Shown piece by piece: positions 20,936-31,934 of a stretch of DNA of 64,000 nucleotides (positions are counted from its first letter, which is position 1; each line of letters begins with the position of its first letter). Where the stretch lies: NCBI RefSeq assembly GCF_037975245.1, contig NC_092574.1, positions 19,625,713 to 19,689,712 of the forward strand, in the 5' to 3' direction. A model generated the notes under the pieces. The model saw only the letters and a program-made list of their open reading frames with translations, was not told the DNA's origin and made no database searches. Made by a program: the position numbers and the translations under genes. This stretch comes from Apostichopus japonicus. Its lineage: Eukaryota; Echinodermata; Holothuroidea; Aspidochirotida; Stichopodidae.

Positions 20936-22538
20936 CACAAACATAATGTGCTCTTTTCAATTTGTTTGTATAATTAGTTTCCAAGTCACTTTTCTGTTGT
21001 CGACTTTCTAATGTAAATTTCACAGGGAGCGGAGATGCTCTTATATATATCTTGGCTCCAAACACGTTCGATTTAAGCATATGAGAAATCATTACGTGCA
21101 TGCATGACTTTCCAAAAATAAGCGATACTGAAATGAGAACTTTTAGAACAATGAGGTCAAAGTTCAGCGTAAAGTTGCAATCATTAGTATTTACCAGATA
21201 GGGAACGAATCAAGTCAACATTCCGACACTAGTTCAAACGATACAGGTCACAATTAAGGAAGTTGAACAATGCAGACAAAGGAGTAATTAAAATGGAGGA
21301 ATGGGTGATCTCGATGTCCGATATGTTTGGTTTCGAGGCGTCAGAAAAGGAGACAGAAAGTTATATAATCATTTACGGGATATTACTCATGGGTATGAAG
21401 AAACGAGAGAGATAGAGAGAGAATCTTGTTTGTCTACAAAAGAAGAAATAAGGCAACTGAAATGAGGCACATAACTAAGATCGGAGAACAATGAATGGAA
21501 CAGTCCGAATAGTTACTTCAATAGAATGAGCTGAGATCCTTTTTTCAAATGAGTGTGGTGAAAAAAAAATTCTCAGAGTATTAGGGAAAGTTACCTGACA
21601 TAGTTACTTGAAAAGATCAGTTACGTAATATTAGAAATGAAACTTAAATAGTTGATCCGAATAAATCGATTACCAAAGTACGTGATAAGTTCATAAAATT
21701 TTAAATAAATTTATTCAATTGCTAAGTGCATATTTACTTCGAATCTATATATTTTCATGCTTCCAACCGCAAATTTTGAAAGAATGGAGTCCTAGCTATC
21801 ACATGTAAACATATATGGCCTAAAAGTTCGCACGCATAGAGGGTGCGACGGAGTGTGTACGTACCCCTCCCATGTTCGAAGATCCATATTTTGCCTGAGT
21901 ATAGAAAATGGTCTTTACTGCTGCGGCGGACTATAACACTAACTCCATCGAATGTCACCAAAAAAACAATCATATGGTTACAAAATATAGCACCATTATC
22001 TATCTAAATACCCTTAATTGTAAAAACACCCCCCCTCCCTCCCCTCAGTATGGTTGAATAAAATCAACAGCTTCCGTAAATTCATAATCCATGGTTGGAA
22101 TATTCTGCGTAAGCGCCTGTTTTAACTAAACGAGCGGCGGTCGTAATTGATACTATTTATACACTACGTTGTCCAAATATATAGTTATAAATCCCATCCA
22201 ACGTTAAACTACGCTCTCGATGGGTTCTCAAACGTAAAACTGAGCGTACAAAATCTATTTGCGTATTTATCAGTAAAAATTAACACCTACTTTATAGTAA
22301 ATAATGAGTATCACTTGAAGAAACATGCAAATTAGGGAAACCTAGTTATTTTCACCAAATGAACGTTACTTTATTCAAATATCTACAACAAAATCGATTC
22401 TCTAAGTATACCCTTTAATTTCCTTATTGTGTCTCTTAAAGAAGAAACCCTAGATGAAATTCATAAAATCGATTTCTTCTTTGATAATTTGAAATAAAAT
22501 CCGGGATTCACCCAACGAGAACAGAATCACGATGAGGC

Positions 22539-22544
22539 TTTATT
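22539..22544 (-). terminator. Poly(A) signal for UST-like gene
   Basis: AATAAA on the minus strand, starting 18 nt past the stop codon. Another lies near 22370. Position suggests a very short 3' UTR, but usage is unproven. Confidence 0.4.
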
Positions 22545-22561
22545 GCTGTTGAAACACTGTC

Positions 22562-23638
22562 TTAAGGCCTATATGGTGCTATTTTTCTCTTTTCGTTTAA
22601 GATTTTTTCTTTAAAATCATAAAATCTTTGTTTTATAAAGTAATATAATTCATATTCATATTTTAGCTTTGGTAACATGATATTTTTCGTCGCACTCGAT
22701 GCAGGCAACTTGATTTTCGTGCGGGTCGAGTAAACTATTTTCTTAAACGTTTCCGTATTGTAAAATTTCGAAGCATTGTTGAAATGTACAGGAAACAAAA
22801 CTTCTAAACATGATAGAAAATCATCAAATTCTTCAGTTATGCCTACGATGGCGTAATGATTTTCAATATTCCTCTTAGCAATTTCTAGCACCGTCTCTGG
22901 CTTTCGGTAACACTCTTCACTATATCCGCAAAAATGTCTTATCAACTCAAATTGGCTACGCTCTCCCACGCACTCTAATCGTTGACTCATTACGCAATCG
23001 TCGTACGAATCTTTTGAAAGGTTCATTTTCTCCATTCGTTGGCGCCATAACTTGGCATCCTCCGTCATTTGCATTGTATCACCGTACCGTTTGAAATAAT
23101 AAAATGATCTTGCGCGTTCGAAAGGATCACGAACAATGCTTACGTATGACGGTGAAAGAGAATCGTTCCCAAACTCGACGAAAGATAAATGGGTATATAT
23201 GAAATCCAACGGTTGAGAAGTGTGGACGCGTTCGCGGACGATACGTGGAACTATATCCGCTGCGCTGACGTTAGGCGGCCATACGCTATCTATGTTCATA
23301 ATCGAATCTCTGGTAACAGCTGAACGAGTTAAGTTAGATATGTATTCAACTAACTCATAGATTGTCCTCCCGGCACACTTTTGAGGAGCACTAAACAAAA
23401 CCACACAAGAACTGTCTTGTGTGCTACCCGTGTATTGTCGACGAAAAGACAGCTTTGACCGGACGGACGAATATCTATCGTAAATTCCGATAGATGATAA
23501 TAATGAGTTCTGTTCGTGGTTCTCATCTAAATGAAAAATTGTCAAGCAAAAAACAAAAAATCCTGTTATCATAACCACGCAAATGCCACGCTTGGTAAAC
23601 ATCATTATCGTCTGCTCATGCAACCGTTTCCTATCCAT
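22562..23638 (-). CDS. UST: Uronyl 2-O-sulfotransferase-like protein (intronless)
   Basis: A 358-aa type II membrane protein of the 2-O-sulfotransferase family, which moves sulfate from PAPS to uronic acid residues of glycosaminoglycans in the Golgi. It has a short basic cytosolic tail and a membrane anchor at about 19-36. The 5'-phosphosulfate loop is APQKCAGRT (84-92) and His150 sits in the YTHLSF context of the likely catalytic base. The 3'-phosphate site is SIVRDPFERARSFYYFKRYGD-like, from 167. UST-type C-terminal motifs follow (HFCGYSEEC, AIVGITEEFDDFL, LKYEYELYYFIKQ). The resemblance is closer to UST than to HS2ST. The lack of introns suggests a retro-derived or lineage-expanded copy. 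The first ATG (23636-23638) has a poor context; Met12/13 are possible starts that keep the anchor. Confidence 0.85.
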   Translation of the reverse strand: MDRKRLHEQTIMMFTKRGICVVMITGFFVFCLTIFHLDENHEQNSLLSSIGIYDRYSSVRSKLSFRRQYTGSTQDSSCVVLFSAPQKCAGRTIYELVEYISNLTRSAVTRDSIMNIDSVWPPNVSAADIVPRIVRERVHTSQPLDFIYTHLSFVEFGNDSLSPSYVSIVRDPFERARSFYYFKRYGDTMQMTEDAKLWRQRMEKMNLSKDSYDDCVMSQRLECVGERSQFELIRHFCGYSEECYRKPETVLEIAKRNIENHYAIVGITEEFDDFLSCLEVLFPVHFNNASKFYNTETFKKIVYSTRTKIKLPASSATKNIMLPKLKYEYELYYFIKQRFYDFKEKILNEKRKIAPYRP

Positions 23639-25082
23639 ACATATACAGCATGCATGATTAATTCCCGCTATCTATAGGACACTCCTTAATATGGGCCTTT
23701 GTCTATAATGTTGTCATGGATACAAGTTCTCTTCGCCGACGATGACCAGACGAGACTCAGCCGTGTGTTCAAACAAGACTACAGTGTCATCCCCAGATGA
23801 CACTTCATTTGAGGTCAAATACGCGCTATTTTTCACTGCACTGCGATAGCCCAAGACGGTTCAAGCCCAAAATCTCGTTCACGTATACGTTGGAACCTCC
23901 GAATATAGGCTACGACGATCTTTCAGCGGTTTATGCGACACTGTTGGCGTTTCCAAGAGAATCTTATCTACAAACCAGTCTTTCAAACCGCAACAGCCTA
24001 GCTAGGCTATTGTCCATTTGTTCAAAAGAACATCCAATACTGTATTGCACGTGGATAGCTTACAATCTAAACGGCGAAAATAGGGCCTTCCTCGTTGACT
24101 TAGGTTAGGTTAGACCTATATGATACGGATAGGCTGTGGTCATTTCCGTAGGCCTATACAAGTACAACCTGCTTTTAATAACAAGCTGTTGTTATTTCAA
24201 AGAAAGATAAAATCACAATGAATCCACAGATAACAATTACAGAAGAAATGCACCTGGACGGTCCTGTTTACCGGCCAGAATCTTCACATGATTACTTCCG
24301 ATGGGACGATCAATCCAACTAAGTATATATGAACACGGACAAAGTTTAAATAGTCAGGCTCTTCTTATACAGACACACATGTTGGCTCTTACTATACTGT
24401 ATATACAACAACATACCTGCATGTATATATTAGATGTCAAGTTGAAATAAGTGAGACTACAGAATGAAGCTAACGTCCAACGTGTCATTCAATATGTTAT
24501 AGTCAACATGTTTCCTAAAGCGGTTTGAGGAGGATTACTGAGATCAGCGCGTCCAGATATCGCTTTTTGTATATAGGGAATACAATACGAATCGCAAAGT
24601 ACTTCCGCAATACTTCCGCAAAAAATTTACACCCTGTCAGTCAGTCACAAGTTGCTTCAGACTTGCATCACACGAATAGTAAAACCTTTAGGCTTAGGCC
24701 TGTAGGCCTATAGATTAATAGCTTGTAAAAATGAGTGCTGCATATCCGACACTATTACAAATATCTAAGACGACGGTTAGTGTGTAATACACTTCGATCG
24801 GAAGTGTTAATTCCTCTTCCCTGGTACACCTCACATATCCTATTCCTTTACGCATCTTGTGATGTCTTGTGTGCCTCCTATGACTGTGGTCTTTCATAGG
24901 AAGTTCCGTCATCGCCACCGTAGGCGTTATTTCACCTCCAGTATAGGAAATTTGTTGGAGTACTGCCCACACGGTGTCTTGCACCATTATTTTATCATTT
25001 CCGGATACTATACGGAATTTATAAATTGTTTAATTTTTGCAACGACGCCTTGCGGCGTTCGTCTGCCTGACGGTACATTGAG
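23639..25082. other. Intergenic region upstream of UST-like gene and LINE
   Basis: No recognisable gene. Several TAGGCCTA-type palindromes near 24149 and 24690-24712. The 5' untranslated region of the LINE probably occupies the last few hundred bases, but I cannot set its boundary. Confidence 0.4.
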
Positions 25083-26198
25083 ATGGGTTCCGCGAAACAT
25101 GAAAGGATGGGTGCCTTAAAGGAGTGTAGCGTAAGAGTTATGGACGATTCATATGAAGTCAAGGATGTGCTGAAATCAATCATTAACGATATTGGGAACG
25201 GAAAGATACTAAGCTGTGTGAAGTCATCTGGAAACTGGATAATAACTTTACGAAACAAGGATGATGCAGACCTATTAATAGAGACAGGTATAGTTATAAA
25301 CGATTGCACTTGCAACGTCTATGGAGTGTCGAGATCATTTTTAACTGTGAGTTTATTTGGTGTTCCGTCCTACATTGACGACGATGAACTCTCAGAAAAA
25401 CTACTCGAATTTGGCTGTAAACTTAAAGGGAAATGGCACCACAACACATACCCGGAATTTCCCAATATTGAAAATGGGATTCGTTACATACGACTGGAAC
25501 TGCCAACCGAATGCAAAAGTCTACCATATGCAATGACACTGAATGGAGTACATATGAGACTAAAGCACAATGGACAAACCAGGGTATGTAATTTATGCTT
25601 GGAAAATGACCATATTATGCGGAATTGCCCAAAATATGTATGCAGGGAATGTAATTCACAAGGTCATTGGGAAGCGAAATGTCCACAAGTAAGATGCTTT
25701 AAATGTAACGATCTAGGACACAAAAGTTTCAATTGTCCACAAGCCGGAGATGACAACAATGACCACCATGGTAACGGTGACCCAGCAACAGGCAGAAACA
25801 CCATAAGCCCACCTAAGCATGCCAACGTCCAACACACTGACCAACCAAAAGATGAAGCCATGGACCAGTTATCCCAAACAAAAGGCAGCGCCATTGAGAC
25901 CAACGAGACTAAAAAGAAGCAAAACGAGAATATAAAGACAACTCAACGGGATGAACAAAGACCCACCAAACCAACTCAAGAGGATACTGAGAATACAAAA
26001 GCAACTAGAGGAAACAAAGCGACTGAAGCCACTAACTCCACCGGTAACAAAACAACGTCAGAGGAACCAGCCATGGAATTACCTCAACATCTGAAACGAC
26101 AAATGTCTTATGACGAAGGTGAATTTAGAACTGTTAGACTGAAAAAAAAGTCATTCATTCCAAATCTGCGAAAAGCCAGGAATTCGCAACCTCGCTAA
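25083..26198 (+). CDS. LINE ORF1 protein with three CCHC zinc knuckles
   Basis: 371 aa, intact. The N-terminal half looks like a nucleic-acid-binding fold (SFLTVSLFGVPSYIDDDEL suggests an RRM-like segment). Three consecutive CX2CX4HX4C knuckles follow at residues 169-182, 187-200 and 205-218. The tail is Thr/Lys/Asn-rich and low complexity, ending in a basic LRKARNSQPR. ORF1 proteins of this type bind the element RNA in the retrotransposition particle. It ends 18 nt before the ORF2 start. Confidence 0.9.
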   Translation: MGSAKHERMGALKECSVRVMDDSYEVKDVLKSIINDIGNGKILSCVKSSGNWIITLRNKDDADLLIETGIVINDCTCNVYGVSRSFLTVSLFGVPSYIDDDELSEKLLEFGCKLKGKWHHNTYPEFPNIENGIRYIRLELPTECKSLPYAMTLNGVHMRLKHNGQTRVCNLCLENDHIMRNCPKYVCRECNSQGHWEAKCPQVRCFKCNDLGHKSFNCPQAGDDNNDHHGNGDPATGRNTISPPKHANVQHTDQPKDEAMDQLSQTKGSAIETNETKKKQNENIKTTQRDEQRPTKPTQEDTENTKATRGNKATEATNSTGNKTTSEEPAMELPQHLKRQMSYDEGEFRTVRLKKKSFIPNLRKARNSQPR

Positions 26199-26216
26199 AT
26201 AATCAATATTAATTTA

Positions 26217-29153
26217 ATGGATAATGTTTGCGAGGATTCAAATGATAGCAGTGTTCTTTGTGAGTATTTTGACGTAGATTCTTACAACAGGTTACCACCA
26301 AATAATTGCCTCTCTATGTTCCATCTAAACAGTCGAAGTCTGAACAAAAATTTCAACGAAATAAATACCTTTATTTCACTACTAAAGAATGAATGAATGA
26401 ATGAATGAATTCTCTGTACTTGGCTTCACCGAAACGTGGCTAAGTGACCACCCATCACCTCTTATTCATATGAAAAATTACAAAATTATAGAAAAACATC
26501 GTGTTAATAGAAGGGGTGGCGGTGTCTGCTTATATGTGCACAATGGTTTAAACACCAACCAGATCTATCAACATTTAACGATATCATTGAATCCTTATTC
26601 ATTGAGGCAAACTTGCCAAATTCTAAAGAGAAAATAATTATTGGTATTGTTTATAGACCTCCAAATGGTTCTTTAGAACAATTTTATTATAACATGCAAA
26701 ATATTTGTACTACCATTATTTAGTTAAACTGTACTTCCTACATTATGGGGGATTTTAATATTGATTTGTTAGATAAAAACAAATCACCAGAGTTTCTAAA
26801 TAACCTTTACTCAAATGGTTTCTATCCAACAATATCAAGACCAACCAGAGTGAACAGTACCTCTTCAACTTTGATTGACAATATTATAACCAATAGTAAT
26901 TCTAAACTTTCATCAGGTATCTTTGTAACTGATATCACTGATCACTTTCCAGTGTTTGTCAATGCCCTCGAGACTAATCGCCGACAAAATAATCCCATCT
27001 ATGCACGTAATTACAGTGATAATAATATAAAAAGTTTCACTTCTGAAATTGGGAAAACTACGTGGGACAATGTCCTAAACGAACCAGATGTTAATACTGC
27101 TTATAATACATTTTACTATTATTTCAATACTACGTATAATAATTGCTTTCCTACTCAAGTGTTCAATCCAAAAAAGAAACGTACTAAAAAACATCCCTGG
27201 ATCACTAAGGGCATTTTAAAATCAATCAAAAGGAAGAACATTTTATTTAGACGTTATTTGAAGAATCCTACTGAACATACTAAGTCTATTTACAAAATGT
27301 ACCGTAATAAATTAAACCATGTTATACGATATTCCAAACGATTATACTTTTATGATAAATTCAAGCAGAGTAGAAACAACGTAAACAGTACTTGGAGTAC
27401 AATTAATGAAATTCTCAATAAAAACGGTAAGGACTCATCATATCCAGCAACATTTAAAAATGATGATTGCGAAATTAGCAATGATAATGACATCGCTAGC
27501 AACTTTAACAAATACTTTGTAAATCTTGGTTATAACCTCGCTAGTAAGATTAATATTAAACTAAAAGCGGAACATTTTTTACATAATAATGACAAAGTAT
27601 GCCATTCCATATTTACATATCCAGTAACAGTAGAAGAAGTTTTAAAAGTTGCTCACACAAATGTGAAACCAAACAAAGCAGCAGGCTATGATGACTTTAA
27701 GCCAGGTATTATTAAACAAGTTATCCCATACATTGTAAAGCCTTTAACTCATCTCTGCAATATTTCTTTTAACACCGGCATTTTTCCGGATAAGCTTAAA
27801 ATAGCAAAGGTAAAACCAATCTTTAAAAAAGGAGACCCCAGCCATTTTGAGAATTACCGCCCTATATCTTTATTGTCAGTGTTTTCAAAAATCATTGAAC
27901 GATTAATGTTTAATCGTATATACAGTTTTCTATGTAAATATAATGTTCTTAATAACGAGCAGTACGGATTTCGTCCTGACCATTCTACAGAATTAGCTTT
28001 AGCAGATGCAGTCAACAATATTTATAATAGTCTTGATAAGAATAATACCTGTGTAGGCGTATTTCTCGACCTATCCAAAGCTTTTGACACCATCGATCAC
28101 AAAATATTACTAAGTAAATTATTTTTTTATGGTATCAGAGGAACAACCCTAAATTGGCTAGATAGTTATCTTTCAAATAGATACCAGTACACTTTATATA
28201 AAAATTCTAAATCTGAACTTGCTAAAATCGCTTGCGGAGTTCCTCAGGGTTCTATACTAGGTCCATTACTATTTATAATTTATGTCAATGATATCGTTAA
28301 TGTCTCCGATATTGCTAAAACAATATTATTTGCCGACGACACAAATATTTTCTTCGATTCCCAAAATCTACTCTCATCACATAAAACTGTTTCTACTGAA
28401 CTAACTAAATTTTCCAGCTGGTTTGCGGCAAACAAATTATCTCTTAACATAGAAAAAACTAATTATATGGTGTTTAATGCTAGTCACTCATTCAGATGGG
28501 ATCACAATATTACCATGAATGATAAAATTATTAATCGGGTTAACACTACTAAGTTCTTGGGTGTACACATAGACAATAAACTTTCGTGGCGTGATCACAT
28601 ATCAGCAGTCTGTAACAGAGTGGCTAGAAATACTGGTATTATATGCAAATTAAAACATTATTTACCTCCAAATATACTCAGAACACTCTATATAACTCTG
28701 ATTTTACCCCAATTAACTTATTGCACGACTATTTGGTCAGGAACCTATTCTACAAATCTTAATCACCTATGTGTCCTCCAGAAGAGAGCTATCCGCCATA
28801 TATCACATGCTGCACCACGTGATCATACTAGCCCATTATACAAAAATTTAAATTTATTAAAACTAAATGATATTATAAGAGTCCAGCTTGCAACATTTGC
28901 ATATAAAGCATGGAATGGATTGCTACCCGAGGCTTTTAAAGATTTTATATATAGTAATAGACTAATCCACAACCATCAAACACGCCATTGTAATAACGCC
29001 CATGTTTTATCCCAACGAAGTACTTTAAGTTCTTTTAACCCTCGTATTCGTGCTATAAAAACGTGGAATAATCTCCAGGATAATGTTAAGAATAAGCCTT
29101 CTTACTCTGTATTCAAAAGGAATCTCCAAACTGTAATTATTTCTCACTATTGA
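26217..29153 (+). pseudogene. LINE ORF2 (AP endonuclease + reverse transcriptase), disrupted in EN
   Basis: The EN domain opens at 26217 (SMFHLNSRSLNK). It is stopped at 26394-26396 where GAAT is repeated six times instead of two. EN resumes in another frame (FSVLGFTETWL, RRGGGVCLYVHNG), shifts again near 26575 (IGIVYRPPNG) and has a TAG at 26721. From 26745 an uninterrupted 802 codons carry the rest of EN (GDFNIDL, TDHFPVF) and the full RT: YRPISLLS, YGFRPDHST, LDLSKAFDTIDH, GVPQGSILGPLLF, catalytic FADD near residue 530, and a long C-terminal domain. The RT is intact but the copy cannot make full ORF2. Confidence 0.92.
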
Positions 29154-29330
29154 TGGATTTATTCTTGTGTGTGTTTGCGATTAAGATCATTATAAAGATT
29201 GTTAGGATTGCTTATTAACATTATTAATTTCAAGTAGAGTCAATTCGATTATTTCATCATTGTAGATGCTACTATTAACTTTTCTTTTTCTATTCTTAAG
29301 TTTTTCTTTCTTTTTTTTTTCTTTTTGGGG

Positions 29331-29372
29331 AGTCTCCTACTTTGTTAAGCCTTACAGGCTTTATAGGAGACT
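29331..29372 (+). other. LINE 3' UTR stem-loop
   Basis: Outer stem AGTCTCCTA (29331-29339) pairs with TAGGAGACT (29364-29372). Inner stem AAGCC (29347-29351) pairs with GGCTT (29357-29361). The hairpin recurs with compensatory changes in two other LINE subfamilies in this window, so it is probably the signal recognised by the reverse transcriptase. Confidence 0.8.
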
Positions 29373-29429
29373 TCCCGTCACACTGTAAATTGTGATGAAA
29401 CAAATAAATATACAAATACAAATACAAAT

Positions 29430-30186
29430 GTTATGAGCACCGTCCGCGTGTTGCTAAGAAAGGAATGATATTCCACCTTCGGATGTGGAATATAAGAAAG
29501 GTGATGTAGTGAATCGGCTTAACTCACTCCGCTATAAGGTAGCATACGCCTATTAAAAGCCCCATTGACTTACACACTAGAACACGAAAGTAATGTGGTC
29601 TCTAAGTCTAGATAGTTCTCACAAGCTAAACGCTATACCCATCACTGGATAGCTGACAAGTTGGCCTTTCATGACACCATCAATTTTCCGTTCCATGACC
29701 GCGTAGATTTTTGCTATCAGAGCCTGAAGTTTTCGTCACTTGTAAACAAACCGCTTCACTCAGTAGTAAACAATTTTCGCACGCTGCCCCTGGGAGGCCT
29801 AAAGGGGTCTACAATTGCCTCAATTGACCCAATTTTTGCACCACATGTACTTGCATACATACTCTTTAACATGCAAGCCAAAAAATATCTTTTATCAATC
29901 AAGATATGTTTAATTAAAAAAAAAATTAAACATATCTTTATTGATAAAAGATGTTTTCCTACTGCTTTTTGGCACTTTTCCTGAGATAAGAGAACATTCG
30001 GGCGGATTGATATAGACGCTAATATAGCATGCTACCATAAACCATCGGTGAGAGGAAATGGCATAAATTGCATATTTAAATTTGCGCGTTGTCGACAATC
30101 GTCGTTCTGTCACGGGTATGAGAGATATTAGACAAAGCACTGATCGAAGGGAGTTTTAGCAAATAAATGAACGGAATAACACTGCG
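29430..30186. other. Intergenic, with two hairpins
   Basis: A short perfect hairpin (ATATTCCAC/GTGGAATAT) lies near 29469-29494 and a 29-bp AT-rich hairpin at 29887-29952. No gene recognised. Confidence 0.5.
29887..29952. repeat. 29-bp near-perfect AT-rich inverted repeat
   Basis: Arms 29887-29915 and 29924-29952 match at 28 of 29 positions around an 8-nt A loop. It could be a tiny fold-back element or a cruciform-forming site. It resembles a small-RNA precursor stem in size only. Confidence 0.85.
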
Positions 30187-31934
30187 CACGAAGACAGTGG
30201 CGTCACCAGACTTTTCAGTCTGGGGGGCACAGGGGGGGGGGCACCAGCATTTGATGGGGGCACTTAGGTGGATACGGATCGCCGTCCTGGGGGAGGGGTC
30301 TAAGGGGAGGGGTGCCCCTCCAGGCGCGGCGGAACGGGAAAATTATTGGGGGGGGGGGCTAATGTGTAGAGACTATCTAGGCGGAGCGCCACCATCGGTT
30401 GGCGCGGAGCGTACAAGAAAATTTTGGGTTTTTCAAACCCCCAGATGGCCGGAAACGGCACTTCCCGAGTGTTTTATGCTGCAAATACCTAGCCCTAAAA
30501 TATGGGTCTCAAGCCTGCAATTTCTCAGATTGCACGTAAAAGTCTGTAAAAACATAGTAATTTGTATATTCGATGGTGTTTTAAGAGAGTAGCTATTACT
30601 CGTAGTGTACTCGCAAAGACGTTTTTGAGTGTAGTAAGGGGATGTTGGAGAACTGGCTGAAATGAAGCAAGTCATTGGCCTAAGACGAAGTTGTGTTGCG
30701 CTTACCGGTACTCACACTCACTGCTTCCACTTTTCACGGGGCGTGAAGACGCGGATGGGGTGACAATGTGGTCTACAGCCAGGGGACGGGCCGAGGGTCC
30801 CCCAGCATTTACTAAAATTATTACACCTATATAGTATACGTGTGCATCGGACAGATCGACAAGTATGCATTGAAAAATGGGCAGATGCACGTTTCGGAGC
30901 CTTGGTAAATATTGGGGGGGGGGGCTTATCATGCATTTGCCCCCTCAACTTTTTCATTGGGGGGCTGAGCCCCCCAAGACCCACCGGTTCCGCCGCCACT
31001 GCCCCACTCCCCTTTGGAAAATTTTCGCATACGGAGGATGGGCTAGATGCAAAATGCTGCCACATTTGATGCTAAATTCGATTTGAAGATATCTCCAGAA
31101 ATTGCTATTTTTGAGGTAATGATTTTAACAAGGCGCAGAATTTTGCAGAGGATATGAACCACATGCTGTCGATATTATGCCTAACCCTATCAATAGAACC
31201 TACATTTGTTGAATTAATGTGTGCATGACCCCCGACTCCTTTCTTGTCCTTCTCGTTTTCGCCCATTATCTATTAAGATGTAACAGGTTCCAGCATCGTT
31301 ATTGGCTCCTATCAGGGATCTCACCATGCAATCCAAAGTTTGAACACACATCGAGTATGGCTCAGTATGGAGGTGTGAACATTCGCCATTTGTTCCTACA
31401 AGCATCTGGCCTCAAATGACCTCTGCACCCCCTACACAACAGGGTTAATATATGGGTCCACAAATATAGGCAAGTATGATGCCTGCGGACCCTCACATTC
31501 TCACATTTCGTCAGCTCCTAACCTGTCAACCTCAGACCAAGGCAACATACCGCAGTACCCTTCCTTCTCACAGTCATGTAGCTCGCGAAGCGGACGTGTA
31601 TACCCGCTGGTATGGCGTGAGCACTGACACATTCAATGTAAATATCGACACCTGTTGTGATGGCGCGGGTTACGACTTCGATACCCGACGTTCAAGGATA
31701 AACTTTTTCATTTTTTCGCAGCTCATTTGAAGAAAATACGAATTACTGTGCTTCTTTGTCCTTATGAAAAACCAACTCAGATGATGGGAGTTGAATATAA
31801 CAAAATATATATATATTTTTTTACCAACCCAAATCTCAGATGGGGGGGCACTCGGGGGGGCACTAGGTTTTCCAGGGGGACACGTGCCCCCTGGCCCCCC
31901 CCCCCCCCCCCTTGGCGACGCCACTGCACGAAGA
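30187..31934. mobile_element. Non-autonomous hAT-type DNA transposon, 1732 bp, with 8-bp TSD
   Basis: CACGAAGA occurs at 30187-30194 and again at 31927-31934. Between them the element starts CAGTGGCGTCACCAG (30195) and ends, reverse complemented, CAGTGGCGTCGCCAA (31926). CAGTG-type termini with 8-bp duplications fit the hAT superfamily. Subterminal regions are G/C-run-rich. No transposase frame is visible inside. Part of its body (30376-30482) is repeated at 36638-36735, so the family has relatives nearby. Exact boundaries are supported by the matching duplication. Confidence 0.85.
30321..31001. mobile_element. Possible element nested in the hAT-type element
   Basis: GCGGCGGAAC at the left (in CAGGCGCGGCGGAAC, from 30321) and GTTCCGCCGC at the right (in GTTCCGCCGCCACTG, to 31001) are exact inverted repeats followed by G/C runs. 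Flanking bases (TGCCCCTC versus CCCCACTC) do not give a clean duplication. It may be nested or an internal part of the larger element. Confidence 0.35.

Larger units (their letters stand above)
20121..22561. other. Intergenic: cathepsin O upstream region and UST-like 3' flank
   Basis: 20309-20560 is a purine-rich stretch (GGGTGAAGG/AGGG) with a G run at 20553-20561, just upstream of cathepsin O. A (TA)n run lies near 20722. A weak SINE head lies at 20880-20935. I see no gene in 21000-22500. Confidence 0.4.
25083..29429 (+). mobile_element. Nearly full-length non-LTR retrotransposon (LINE), two-ORF type
   Basis: ORF1 (25083-26198), ORF2 (26217-29153, broken) and a 3' UTR ending in a stem-loop (29331-29372) and a (TACAAA)n tail (to about 29429). 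Organisation and RT motifs place it in the Jockey/I/CR1 assemblage of APE-type LINEs; I cannot settle the clade by eye. Two truncated copies of the same family, nearly identical, lie at 34742-34838 and 35345-36401, so the family was recently active. The 5' end is not defined. Confidence 0.9.

Noticed and set aside
24715-25082. A separate gene or exon just upstream of LINE ORF1
   Set aside because: Open frames on both strands are short and without domains; the region is more likely LINE 5' UTR or plain flank.
30167-30592. 141-codon plus-strand open frame with Gly-rich translation
   Set aside because: It crosses the hAT-type element boundary and its Gly/Pro content comes from G runs.
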